From the NCBI RefSeq assembly GCF_001021045.1, contig NZ_CP011545.1, positions 1 through 64,000 of the forward strand: a stretch of 64,000 nucleotides of DNA, in the 5' to 3' direction. A program made the translations under genes and the position numbers. This DNA comes from Corynebacterium testudinoris (GTDB taxonomy: Bacteria; Actinomycetota; Actinomycetes; Mycobacteriales; Mycobacteriaceae). A model generated the notes under the pieces. The model made no database searches, was not told the origin of the DNA, and saw nothing but the letters and a program-made list of their open reading frames with translations. Positions 19,295 to 28,604 of this stretch are shown here, piece by piece; the stretch's first letter is position 1; every line of letters begins with the position of its first letter.

Positions 19295-21883
19295 TCAGGA
19301 GGCATCTATCTGTAGTAAGGAGCGCAGGTAGCGTCCAGTGATGCTGCTGTTGTTCGCGGCGACCTGTTCGGGCGTGCCGGTGGCAACAATGCGTCCGCCT
19401 GCGGCGCCGCCTCCGGGGCCCAGGTCAATGATGTGGTCGGCATTGGCGATGAGGTCGAGGTCGTGCTCGATGACGATGATCGTCGCGCCCTTGGCGAGGA
19501 GACGGTCGAGGACGCCGATGAGCACGCGGGTGTCCAACGGGTGCAGGCCGACGGAGGGCTCGTCGAGCACGAACAGGGTATTTGACTGGTCGCGGCTGAG
19601 CTCGCCTGCAAGTTTGAGGCGTTGCGCTTCTCCGCCGGATAGTGCGGGCGTGTTCTCGCTGAGGTTGAGGTAGCCCAGACCCAGATCGATCAAGGTTTGG
19701 AGCTTCTTCTGGATCTTTGTCCGTCCGCCGAGGGCACCGTGCGCTTGCCGTACGGTCATCGCAAACAGCGCTGGCAACGAGCGGGGGCCGTCGGTGGTTT
19801 CGAGGAGATACTGGTCGGCGTTGGGTGCATATCGGGTGCCGTGGCAGTCGGGGCAGGCAATGTCGACATCGGGCAAGAATTGCACGTCGAGAACGACTTG
19901 ACCGGTTCCCTCACAGCGCGGGCATCGCAGCGAGCCAGTGTTGTAGGAGAAGTCCGCTGCGCTTAGCTGAGCCTGCGTCGCGGTGTCAGTGGCGGCGTAG
20001 GCGCGGCGCAGGTCGTCGAGAATTCCGGAGTAGGTTGCGATTGTGGAGCGTACATTCACCCCGATCGGGGTCGCGTCCACCACATTCGCGTGGGTGATGC
20101 CGGCTGTATCCAGGGAGACGACGTGGTCGGGAAGTGGTTCGTCGCTGTGGAGGGAATGAAGCGCGGGGATGAGGCTGTCGAGCACCAAGGTGGTCTTTCC
20201 GGAGCCGGACATACCCGTCACTGCCGTCAGCCGGCCCTGCGGGATCTTCACATCCAGCGCGTGCACCGTGTGGATCGACGACGTCACTAGGTGCAAGTCG
20301 CCCCGCTCGAACACGTTCTCCGCGCTCGCCCGCTCGCGCACGATCGGGTTCTCGGCTCCCATCAGGAACGGGCCGATCAGGGAGGACGGGTCTGCGGTCA
20401 CGGTAGGCAGGTCGCCCTGAGCGAGGATGGTGCCGCCCTCGGTGCCGGAACCCGGCCCGATCTCGATCATCCAGTCCGCCTCGCGCAGCATCTGTACGTC
20501 ATGATCGACCATCACCACGGAGTTGCCGCCGTCAAGAAGATCTCGCATAACTCCAATCAAGCCGTCGAGGTTGGCTGGGTGTAACCCGACGGAAGGCTCA
20601 TCGAGCACGTACAGCACCCCGGTGGTCTCGTTGCGAACCGCCCGAGCCAGTTGTACCCGCTGCCGCTCCCCGGTTGACAATGAGGTGCTGGCACGGTCGA
20701 GGGTAAGGTAGCCCAGCCCGAGCTGCACGAGACGCCGGGCCATCTCGGCGAACTGGCTCGCGATCACACGTGCCATCGGATGCATGTCCGAAGGAAGTTC
20801 CTCGATCACGGTCGGTACCCACGCGACGGCTTCATCCAACGTGAGCGCACTGGCCTGCGCGAGATCGATACCCGCCAGCTTCGTGCTGCGCACCTTTTCA
20901 GATAGGCGCGTGCCGTGGCAGGTCGGGCAAGTGTGGGTCGTGATGAAGCGACTCACGCGCGCGAGGCCTTTCTCGCTTGTGGCATTCTGCATCGCCTCGC
21001 GCACAGCCTGGCGCGCGTTGCGATAGGTGACGCTCAGGTCGAACAGCTTCCCGCTTTTGGATGGCGCTAGGATCTGTCGCTTCTCCTCCGACCCATCGAG
21101 GATGACCTCCCGTTCTGCCTCGGTTAGGTCGTAGTAGGGCACGTCGGTGCGTACCCCCATCTCGGCGACAACTCGCGGCATTAAAGCCAACCCAAACATC
21201 CCCCACGGAGCAACTGCCCCGTCGGCGATCGTCTTCGATGGATCCGGTACCAAGGAGTCATCGTCGATATCGCGAACCGTGCCGGTGCCGGAGCAGGTCG
21301 GGCAGGCGCCCTCGGAATTGAATGCGAGATCCTCCGCCCCTGGGGGATCGAACACTATCCCGCATACCGGGCACGTCAACTCCAGACCCGCTGCAACGTC
21401 GATCGTGGGCGCGAGCCGGTGTCCGTTCGGGCACTGGTGCGACCCCAGGCGGGAGAACATCACCCTCAACACGTTTAAGAGTTCAGTCGATGTCCCAAAC
21501 GTCGACCGCACACTCGGAACTCCGGGCCGTTGGCGCAACGCAAGCGCCGCAGGAACGTGGCGCACCGCGTCCACATCCGCCCGTGCTGCTTGAGACATCC
21601 GCCGTCGCGTATACGTTGACAGGGCCTCGATATATCGGCGTGCCCCTTCTGCATACAGCACCCCTAGCGCCAGGGACGATTTTCCCGACCCGGACACTCC
21701 TGCGACTGCAACCAGCGCATTTAGGGGCACGTCAAGGTCGAGGTTCTTCAGGTTGTGCACCCGAGCGCCTCGTACGGCGATTGCAGCCGGAGGGGGATCG
21801 CCCGTTCGTCCTGACTCTTGAAGCGGCACGCCGCCCCCTTCCCGACACGCTCGATGGGGCAGGTTACCCCTGTAGGGTATCAA
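19295..21883 (-). CDS. UvrA-like ABC ATPase (UvrA2/DrrC type)
   Basis: An 862-aa UvrA paralogue, shorter than housekeeping UvrA (about 950 aa). Two ABC modules are visible: Walker A GVSGSGKSS near residue 63 with signature LSTGERQR, and Walker A GMSGSGKTT in the second half with LSGGEAQR and DEPSVGLHP. Zinc-finger pairs (CPNGHR..CPVCG, CPTCHGTR, CPRCEGTG..CPDCHGTR) are present. Relatives include UvrA2 and DrrC, linked to resistance to DNA-binding drugs. No UvrB or UvrC is near. The ATG at 21883 is used; GTG at residue 20 is an alternative. It lies at the far edge of the island, after the IS. Confidence 0.85.
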   Translation of the reverse strand: MIPYRGNLPHRACREGGGVPLQESGRTGDPPPAAIAVRGARVHNLKNLDLDVPLNALVAVAGVSGSGKSSLALGVLYAEGARRYIEALSTYTRRRMSQAARADVDAVRHVPAALALRQRPGVPSVRSTFGTSTELLNVLRVMFSRLGSHQCPNGHRLAPTIDVAAGLELTCPVCGIVFDPPGAEDLAFNSEGACPTCSGTGTVRDIDDDSLVPDPSKTIADGAVAPWGMFGLALMPRVVAEMGVRTDVPYYDLTEAEREVILDGSEEKRQILAPSKSGKLFDLSVTYRNARQAVREAMQNATSEKGLARVSRFITTHTCPTCHGTRLSEKVRSTKLAGIDLAQASALTLDEAVAWVPTVIEELPSDMHPMARVIASQFAEMARRLVQLGLGYLTLDRASTSLSTGERQRVQLARAVRNETTGVLYVLDEPSVGLHPANLDGLIGVMRDLLDGGNSVVMVDHDVQMLREADWMIEIGPGSGTEGGTILAQGDLPTVTADPSSLIGPFLMGAENPIVRERASAENVFERGDLHLVTSSIHTVHALDVKIPQGRLTAVTGMSGSGKTTLVLDSLIPALHSLHSDEPLPDHVVSLDTAGITHANVVDATPIGVNVRSTIATYSGILDDLRRAYAATDTATQAQLSAADFSYNTGSLRCPRCEGTGQVVLDVQFLPDVDIACPDCHGTRYAPNADQYLLETTDGPRSLPALFAMTVRQAHGALGGRTKIQKKLQTLIDLGLGYLNLSENTPALSGGEAQRLKLAGELSRDQSNTLFVLDEPSVGLHPLDTRVLIGVLDRLLAKGATIIVIEHDLDLIANADHIIDLGPGGGAAGGRIVATGTPEQVAANNSSITGRYLRSLLQIDAS

Positions 21884-22070
21884 GGGAATCTTCCGTTCTT
21901 CAAGTGTCAGTTATAAGACTGGGCCATCAACCGGCGGGGGTCGGCTCGCGCTGTCGGCGCCGGGTTTTGGGTTCCTGGCAAACCGTGCTGGTATCCATCT
22001 CGGTAGGTGGTGGGTCCCTCGTAGGTGCTGGCAACTCTCCGTGTCCCGCTGGCCGCTTGAGCTCTGCGCT

Positions 22071-22778
22071 CTATCGATTCTGGCTTCTGAGAAACCCATT
22101 CAGGGCAGCAGTGAAGAGCTCGGGCTTCTGCGTATTCGCCTGGTGCCCGGCGCCGCCGATGAAGTTGAGGTCGGCGTCGGGGATGCCGGCGGCGAGGGCA
22201 CGCGCGGCTGGCAGGTTTGCCCGATCTTTGGATCCGCAGAGTACCAATGTCGGTGCGGTGACGTCAGCCAGGTGGGTGGAAAAATCTGCCTCTGCTACGC
22301 CGCGCAGAACGGACAGCAGCTGGGGCTTTCGCACGCCACTCCGGGCAAGCAATCGCGCCGGCACGAGCCGCATGACCGTGGTCTGGATCCGCATCAATAC
22401 CCGCGGTGGCTTCACCTGTCCGGCCGCCAGGGTGAGTGAGCGCACTCGCTCCGGGTAGTCGATGGCTATCTGCAGTGTGATCATCGCCCCCAACGACAGT
22501 CCGCACAGGTGAAGCTTATCGACGCCCCGGTGGTCCAACTCCGCGACGATGCCCGCCGCGGCGGCGGCGAGTGAGAATTCCCCGCTGGGTTCTTCCCCCG
22601 CCCTGAGGCCAGGAATTCCGATGGCCATGCCGGTGAATCCGGACGGAAGGTGGCTGACCTGGTAGTTCCACGCGTCGGGGCTGTCGCCGAGCCCGTGGAT
22701 GAAGACTACGGTGTGTTCGCCGTCCGTGCCGTCCATGCCCACCATTCTCGCATTGGCAACCGTATTGGTGGTACTCAC
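22071..22778 (-). CDS. Alpha/beta-fold hydrolase
   Basis: A 235-aa alpha/beta hydrolase: oxyanion HGLGDSPDAWNYQ, nucleophile elbow LCGLSLGAM (Ser), acid in LVLCGSKDRAN, and catalytic His in GGAGHQANTQKP. The open frame extends to 23297, but that upstream part is only the antisense of the divergent SDR. The GTG at 22778 (VSTTNTVANARM) is the natural start. It resembles the lactonase/esterase (PcaD-like) group; the substrate is unknown. It shares a 76-base divergent promoter region with the SDR gene. Confidence 0.8.
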   Translation of the reverse strand: MSTTNTVANARMVGMDGTDGEHTVVFIHGLGDSPDAWNYQVSHLPSGFTGMAIGIPGLRAGEEPSGEFSLAAAAAGIVAELDHRGVDKLHLCGLSLGAMITLQIAIDYPERVRSLTLAAGQVKPPRVLMRIQTTVMRLVPARLLARSGVRKPQLLSVLRGVAEADFSTHLADVTAPTLVLCGSKDRANLPAARALAAGIPDADLNFIGGAGHQANTQKPELFTAALNGFLRSQNR

Positions 22779-22854
22779 AGGGTCTTCCAGCCGACGCAGG
22801 ATCGTCGTAGCGTGGACGTCGATAGTAAAGGTCCACACGAAAGGAACCACCATT

Positions 22855-23511
22855 ATGCCTACCATCGCCATCGCTGGGGCTGGCCCCGGTCTCGGTGCCG
22901 CTGTTGCTCGGCGCTTCGGCCGGGAGCTTTTCGATGTCGCTCTCATCTCCCGCAATGCGGGAAAACTCCAGGCCCTGGAGCAGGATCTCATTGGGGAGGG
23001 GATCACTGCGAGGGGATACGTTGCTGATGTGCGCGACCGTGAGTCCCTCGCCCGGGCGCTCACGCAGGCCGCGGAGGAGCTTGGTCCGATCGAGGTGCTG
23101 CAGTTCAGCCCGGTGCCCAGTGCGGAGTTCTTGAAGCCGGTGCTCGACACGACGGTGGAAGATCTGCAGGCCGCGACTGAGCAATCGATTCTTGGTCCCG
23201 TCGCGGCAATCCGGCAGGTTCTGCCCGGCATGATGGCGCGCGGCGTCGGCTCGATCCTCCTCATCAACGGCGCGAGCGCCGTCCACCCGAATGGCATCGT
23301 CGCGGGTACGTCGACCGCTTTCGCTGGTGAGTCGGCGTATGGCGCGATGCTTCACGACGCCGTCGTCGACAAGCATGTCAACGTCCGGCAGCTCATCATC
23401 CCCGGCGCCATCGGTGGCGGCGATCCGCTCTACGATCCTGCGGCGCTCGCTGAACGCGTCTGGCAGCTTCATTCCGTGCCCGGCGATTTCCGGGTCATTG
23501 TCGGGCAGTGA
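22855..23511 (+). CDS. Atypical short-chain dehydrogenase/reductase
   Basis: A 218-aa Rossmann protein with the cofactor loop GAGPGLGAAVARRFG and the SRN that often selects NADPH. The usual catalytic YxxxK is not intact: the expected place reads GESAYGAMLHDAV, with Tyr but no Lys four residues later. It may therefore be a divergent or non-catalytic SDR. ATG 22855 is preceded by AAAGGA; the frame is open further upstream without a better start. The stop overlaps the next gene by GTGA, so the two are coupled. Confidence 0.75.
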   Translation: MPTIAIAGAGPGLGAAVARRFGRELFDVALISRNAGKLQALEQDLIGEGITARGYVADVRDRESLARALTQAAEELGPIEVLQFSPVPSAEFLKPVLDTTVEDLQAATEQSILGPVAAIRQVLPGMMARGVGSILLINGASAVHPNGIVAGTSTAFAGESAYGAMLHDAVVDKHVNVRQLIIPGAIGGGDPLYDPAALAERVWQLHSVPGDFRVIVGQ

Positions 23512-23978
23512 TCCGCATGCGTGCGAGGCCAACCGTCGTTGCAGCGGCCATGACCTTCTGCCTACTCGGCTGCACCGCGGATCCAGCAAAACAGCCAGTA
23601 GAAACAGGTGAAACTGTGCACGACACTCCCATCCACTTGATCATCGGAGACGACATTGTGGGCGCCACGGTGTGGGACACTCCCACCGGACGAGACTTGC
23701 TCGATCGCCTCCCAGTCACCTTGACCTTCGCTGATTTCGGTGGGCAGGAGAAGGTCGCGAGGCTCGATGGTGGGCTCACTATGGAGGGCATGCCGAGTGG
23801 TGATGATCCAGAGGTCGGTGACCTTGGGTACTACGCACCCAATGGCGTTGTTGTCTTGTACACGGGTGAGGTGGGCTTCTGGAACGGGATCGCTCGTATT
23901 GGCCGCATGGAGGGTGATCTGTCGGTGATCACTGAACACCACGACGACTTCACCGTCACCATCGAGCGCGCCGGGTAG
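23508..23978 (+). CDS. Cyclophilin-like lipoprotein
   Basis: A 156-aa exported protein: a basic N-terminus, a hydrophobic segment and the lipobox LLGC (Cys near residue 22), so it should be lipid-anchored. The mature part (HLIIGDDIVGATVWDTPTGRDLL, LPVTLTFADFGGQEKVARL, GDLGYYAPNGVVVLYTG) matches the bacterial cyclophilin-like fold family, which is not expected to have prolyl isomerase activity. The GTG start overlaps the SDR stop, so they form one transcript. Confidence 0.75.
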   Translation: MIRMRARPTVVAAAMTFCLLGCTADPAKQPVETGETVHDTPIHLIIGDDIVGATVWDTPTGRDLLDRLPVTLTFADFGGQEKVARLDGGLTMEGMPSGDDPEVGDLGYYAPNGVVVLYTGEVGFWNGIARIGRMEGDLSVITEHHDDFTVTIERAG

Positions 23979-23979
23979 G

Positions 23980-24576
23980 TCAGGAGCGGATGGCCAGGAT
24001 TGCGCCGTGGGGCCTGGAGCCTGGATCGGTGCGGGTCTCGCACTGCGTCACAGTGAATCCGGCTGCTTCGACTTCGACGGCGAGGAGCTCAACTGGCCAG
24101 TAGTAGGCGGTGGTGATCGCATGGTCGAAGGGGGCGAGTTGTGGCCCGGTGAAGAATCCGAGGGCGAGGCCCCCGCCTGGTCGGAGGGAGCGGGCGAATT
24201 CTTTGAGGGCGGCGCCGGGGTGGCCATGAATGAGGGAGTACCAGGCCAGCACGCCCCCGAGGGATCCGTCGGCAACGTCGAGATCGTCCCCGCGTCCCAC
24301 TGTAAAGCGCACGCCTGGATACCTTGCCCGAGCACTGCTGATGAACTCAGGCACGGGGTCAATGCCCTCCACGGTGAGCCCGAGGGAGCTGAGAAAATGT
24401 GTCCAGTGGCCGGGCCCGCATCCGACGTCGAGGACTAGTCCGTCGAGGTTGCGTGCCCACATCTCAATGAAGGTCAGATCAACGGGGGATACCTGTTGGA
24501 TGCTTCCGAGGGCGGCTATGTACTCGCTGGCTCTCGCGCTGTAGTGCGCCCGGACGGACTGGTATTTCTCAGCCAT
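23980..24576 (-). CDS. Class I SAM-dependent methyltransferase
   Basis: A 198-aa methyltransferase with motif I VLDVGCGPGHWT, an acidic motif II end in EGIDPVPE, and the later LRPGGGLALGFF strand. The frame is open to 24636, but ATG 24576 (MAEKYQSVRAHYSARASEY) fits family N-termini better. Its 3' end meets the convergent lipoprotein gene. The substrate cannot be read from the sequence. Confidence 0.78.
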   Translation of the reverse strand: MAEKYQSVRAHYSARASEYIAALGSIQQVSPVDLTFIEMWARNLDGLVLDVGCGPGHWTHFLSSLGLTVEGIDPVPEFISSARARYPGVRFTVGRGDDLDVADGSLGGVLAWYSLIHGHPGAALKEFARSLRPGGGLALGFFTGPQLAPFDHAITTAYYWPVELLAVEVEAAGFTVTQCETRTDPGSRPHGAILAIRS

Positions 24577-24744
24577 GCTCCCACCTTGCCACGAGGTTGC
24601 ACCCCTAGAGCTTCTTAGGGATGGACTAGGGGACATAAGGCATGATTTTCATCGACACGAGAGGCTTATGTTCATACGATTTAGTGAACGTCGATTCTGG
24701 TTGCTGATCATCGGTGGCCCGGCGCCCTCGGAAAGGGGTTAGTT

Positions 24745-25434
24745 ATGAGCACAAAGCCAACCATCATTTTGGTGCATGGTTTCTGGGGAGGTGCCGCGCA
24801 TTGGGCCGGTGTCATCGTCGAGCTCCGCAAGCGTGGTTTCGACTCAATTCAGGCAGTAGAGAACCCTCTTTCCTCGCTCGCCGATGATGCAGAGCGCACC
24901 CGCAAGATGGTCAAGCAGGTTGATGGCCCCGTTCTGCTCGTGGGGCACTCCTACGGTGGCGCTGTCATCACCGAATGTGGTGACCTGCCGAATGTCCAGG
25001 GCCTCGTCTACGTCGCGGCTTTCGCCCCCGATGCCGGTGAAAGCCCCGGTGGCATCAGCCAGGAGCACCCGCCCGTGGCCATTGAAAACCTGGTCACCGA
25101 TTCCGACGGCTACCTGTGGATCAAGCAGGACAAGTTCCACGAGAGCTTTGGTCAGGATCTTTCCGACGACCAGGCCCTCGTCATGGCTGTCACGCAGAAG
25201 GCCCCCATGGCCTCCACCTTCGGTGACACCGTCACCGAGCCGGCATGGAAGGTCAAGCCCACGTGGTTCCAGGTTTCCGCCGAGGATCGCATGATCCACC
25301 CGGATAACCAGCGCCGCATGGCGGAGCGCATGGAAGCCCGCAAGACCATCGAGCTGGACGCGAGCCACGCTTCCTTGGCATCCCAGCCGGTCGCTATTTG
25401 CGATCTCATTGAGGAAGCAGTCGACAGCCTCTAG
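24745..25434 (+). CDS. Alpha/beta-fold hydrolase (esterase-like)
   Basis: A 229-aa hydrolase with HGFWGGAAHW at the oxyanion site, nucleophile LLVGHSYGGAV, and a C-terminal SAEDRMIHPDNQ acid region with His in DASHASLASQP. This pattern matches the large EstC/SalicylEsterase-like group of actinobacteria. The 168-base upstream gap holds only an ordinary promoter region; the ribosome site is GGAAAGGGG before ATG. Confidence 0.8.
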   Translation: MSTKPTIILVHGFWGGAAHWAGVIVELRKRGFDSIQAVENPLSSLADDAERTRKMVKQVDGPVLLVGHSYGGAVITECGDLPNVQGLVYVAAFAPDAGESPGGISQEHPPVAIENLVTDSDGYLWIKQDKFHESFGQDLSDDQALVMAVTQKAPMASTFGDTVTEPAWKVKPTWFQVSAEDRMIHPDNQRRMAERMEARKTIELDASHASLASQPVAICDLIEEAVDSL

Positions 25435-25473
25435 TTGTCCACGTCGAGGGTGTCGGGTGTTCGGTAAGTGGGC

Positions 25474-26022
25474 CTATCGATCGTCGGTGGCCAAGGCGCC
25501 AAAGATGAGGGTGTCGGTCCACTCGCCCTTGTTCCACCAGTCTTGGCGCAGGTGAGCCTCCTGGCACATCCCGACGGCCCCGGCCAGTTTCGCGGAGGCG
25601 GTGTTCCGGGCGTCCATCTGCGCTGCGACTCTGTGCAGCCGATAGTGATCGAAGCCGGTTGCCAAGACGGCGGCCACTGCCTCTCGGGCAAATCCTTGTC
25701 CACCGAATCGGGGGTCGAGCACCCAGCCAATCTCAGCTACCTGGAGATCCGGGTTGGTCATCCACAGTGAGATATCGCCAATAGGGGTGCTGTCGTATTC
25801 GATCGCCAAGGCCACGGCATTGGTTGGTGGGGTGAGGCTCGTTTTGGCCAGTCGTATCTCGAGCTGGCGGGTAGCCTCCTCCCGAGTCCACGGCTCTTCC
25901 AAAAGGAATCGGGCCACCGCGGGTTGTGAGTAGATCTCGTACAACCACGCATCGTCGCCAGGCTGGTGAAGCCGCAGCCGCAAGCGATCGGTGACAAGGG
26001 GAAAAGGCGACCTATTCGGCAT
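25474..26022 (-). CDS. GNAT N-acetyltransferase (RimJ/RimL type)
   Basis: A 182-aa acetyltransferase. It starts TDRLRLRLHQPGDDAWLYEIYS as in RimJ/RimL proteins, with the acetyl-CoA loop represented by DPRFGGQGFAREAV and a conserved DARNTASAKLAGAVGM. It probably acetylates an amino group on a small molecule or protein N-terminus. It is convergent with the hydrolase gene; no operon partner. Confidence 0.8.
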   Translation of the reverse strand: MPNRSPFPLVTDRLRLRLHQPGDDAWLYEIYSQPAVARFLLEEPWTREEATRQLEIRLAKTSLTPPTNAVALAIEYDSTPIGDISLWMTNPDLQVAEIGWVLDPRFGGQGFAREAVAAVLATGFDHYRLHRVAAQMDARNTASAKLAGAVGMCQEAHLRQDWWNKGEWTDTLIFGALATDDR

Positions 26023-26051
26023 GCTTTCTAAACTAACATAGTTCGGATAGT

Positions 26052-26675
26052 GTGGTTCGGGTGAGTTACTGGGAGCATCCTAAGCCGGTTCGTCGTACGC
26101 GGGCCGTCGACATCAATGAGGTGGCTGCAGCTGCGGCCGGGATTGTGAATGATGGCGGTATCCGGGCGCTGACCATTCGTGCTGTTGCCACCCGGCTCGG
26201 GGTTGCCCCGGCCAGTTTGTATTCCAGAGTCGAGTCTGTCGATGATCTCTTTGACCTGGCATTGAACCACGCTCTAGGCAATGACCAAACGGTCAATCGG
26301 GCCGTGTCGGAGGCCGACTTGCTGGGCCTCATGCTGGCCTATTACCGGCACCTCGTCCGACACCGTTGGGCCTGTCAGGTGATCGGGATGCGCGCTCCTC
26401 GCGGGCCGAACTATCTGGTCCTATCGGAGCGAATGATTGTCCTCCTTGATGAGGCGGGAGCGCCCGACCCGCTCGGCGCGGCGTACGTCTTGTCCAACTT
26501 TGTCATTGGTAGCGCATTGACCTCGTCGATGGCCGAGGACGAACGGGCCGCCCCAGTCGATTCGGAGCTTGCCCCGGAGTACGCCCGTCTCCATCAGTCC
26601 CACGCTGTCGATCCGGAAAAGATCGTCATCGCCGGGCTTATCGAGTTGCGAAATCACGTGATTGATTGCCAATAG
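26052..26675 (+). CDS. TetR-family regulator
   Basis: A 207-aa TetR-type repressor. The N-terminal HTH reads ALTIRAVATRLGVAPASLYSRVESVDDLFDLAL, followed by an all-helical ligand domain. GTG at 26052 or 26061 are both possible starts. The CDF exporter begins 31 bases downstream on the same strand, so it is likely co-transcribed with, and possibly controls, that metal exporter. Confidence 0.8.
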   Translation: MVRVSYWEHPKPVRRTRAVDINEVAAAAAGIVNDGGIRALTIRAVATRLGVAPASLYSRVESVDDLFDLALNHALGNDQTVNRAVSEADLLGLMLAYYRHLVRHRWACQVIGMRAPRGPNYLVLSERMIVLLDEAGAPDPLGAAYVLSNFVIGSALTSSMAEDERAAPVDSELAPEYARLHQSHAVDPEKIVIAGLIELRNHVIDCQ

Positions 26676-26706
26676 GTTTTCAATAAGGCGAGAATGGGCT
26701 ATATTG

Positions 26707-27612
26707 ATGCCCATGGGAAGCAACCACGATCACGATCATTCGCGCATGCCAGCCGCTCCGACGAAGGCACTTGGCATCGCTTTCGCGATCACCGCCGTCG
26801 TCTTCTTCGGCGAGCTCGCCGGTGGACTCATTTCCGGTTCGCTGGCGTTGCTCTCGGACGCCATGCACATGCTCTCCGATTCCGCGGGGCTAATCATTGC
26901 TCTGGTGGCGTCGATAGTGGGCAAGCGTGCCGCATCCGGGCGGGCGACCTACGGACACCGCCGCATCGAGGTGATGGCCGCCCTCATCAACGCCGTCACG
27001 GTGACGGGCGTGGTGGTGTGGATTCTCGTGCAAGCGATTGGTCGCGTGGGCGGGGATCATTCCATCGATACGAATGTCATGCTTGGCGTCGCCCTGGTTG
27101 GCTTGGTCGCCAATGCCGCCTCCGCGTGGGTGCTGTCGCGGGCGGCAGGCGATAGCCTCAACGTCCGCGGTGCATTGCTGCACGTCATGGCCGACATGCT
27201 CGGCTCGGTGGCCGTTATTGTCGCCGCGGTCGTGATCAAGATGACGGGATGGCTGGCGGCCGACACCGTGGCCTCGCTCATCATCGTGGCGTTGGTGCTG
27301 CCGCGTTCCCTCCAGCTGTTGTGGCAGTCGGCGGAGGTGCTGCTGGAGCGGGCCCCGCGGGGCGTCGATACGCAAGAAATCCAGGAGTCCCTGGAGGCCG
27401 TGCCGGGCGTGCTCGCCGTGCACGACCTGCATGTCTGGTCGACGGACGGGGTGACCCCGCTGGCGACGTGCCACATCGTTGTCGATGGTGACAACGACAT
27501 CAGCTGTGGCGTGCTGGATCGTGCGCAGGCGAAGCTGCGCGAGTTTGGGATCGAGCATTCCACGATTCAGCTGGAAACGCCCGACCACCAATCACACGAA
27601 CACACCTGCTAG
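26707..27612 (+). CDS. Cation diffusion facilitator (zinc-type exporter)
   Basis: A 301-aa CDF transporter with a His/Asp-rich start (SNHDHDHSRM), six hydrophobic segments, the metal site LLSDAMHMLSDS in helix 2 and its partner HVMADMLGS in helix 5, and a C-terminal cytoplasmic domain (VLAVHDLHVWSTDG). The HxxxD sites suggest Zn(II) or a similar ion, exported for proton. ATG 26707 is chosen; ATG 26713 is also possible. It probably shares a transcript with the TetR gene. Confidence 0.88.
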   Translation: MPMGSNHDHDHSRMPAAPTKALGIAFAITAVVFFGELAGGLISGSLALLSDAMHMLSDSAGLIIALVASIVGKRAASGRATYGHRRIEVMAALINAVTVTGVVVWILVQAIGRVGGDHSIDTNVMLGVALVGLVANAASAWVLSRAAGDSLNVRGALLHVMADMLGSVAVIVAAVVIKMTGWLAADTVASLIIVALVLPRSLQLLWQSAEVLLERAPRGVDTQEIQESLEAVPGVLAVHDLHVWSTDGVTPLATCHIVVDGDNDISCGVLDRAQAKLREFGIEHSTIQLETPDHQSHEHTC

Positions 27613-27616
27613 CAGG

Positions 27617-28276
<660 letters not shown>

Positions 28277-28385
28277 GGCGACTCCTTCTGGGTGGGTCAT
28301 GGACGTGTGCCCCCAAGCGTAGCGAGGAAAGTGCCCCAGGCGCCGAATAGGGCGGAGAAATGTGCAGGGCGAATCACGCTGGTCA

Positions 28386-28413
28386 CAAAAATGAACAGCT
28401 TGGTCCATTTTTG
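28386..28413. promoter_or_regulatory. Inverted repeat in the metF divergent promoter region
   Basis: CAAAAATG at 28386-28393 is mirrored by CATTTTTG at 28406-28413, with a 12-base gap. Flanking bases extend the symmetry imperfectly. It lies between two divergent genes in otherwise gene-free sequence (28277-28604), so it is a candidate operator. It does not match the McbR motif TAGAC-N6-GTCTA that I would expect for methionine genes. Confidence 0.4.
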
Positions 28414-28604
28414 GGACGATTTTCGAGGTTTTGGAGCATTTATATTCATGCGAGTCTTGGCGGTTAATCACAGGTCAAGGCACATTTCCCTCTGGGCCTA
28501 AAAACCAACATTACCCGGAGCAAACCGTTGGCTTGCTACATTCACAGGCACTTGCCCAACAGGGTGGAGATGACCCGAGGAAAACAGCTGCGAAGGAGGC
28601 GAGG

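Noticed and set aside
28500..28604. Possible SAM or cobalamin riboswitch before metF (AGGGTGGAGATGACCCGAGG stretch)
   Set aside because: Some words look riboswitch-like, but the conserved cores of SAM-I/IV or cobalamin classes could not be aligned by eye. An Infernal scan would settle it.
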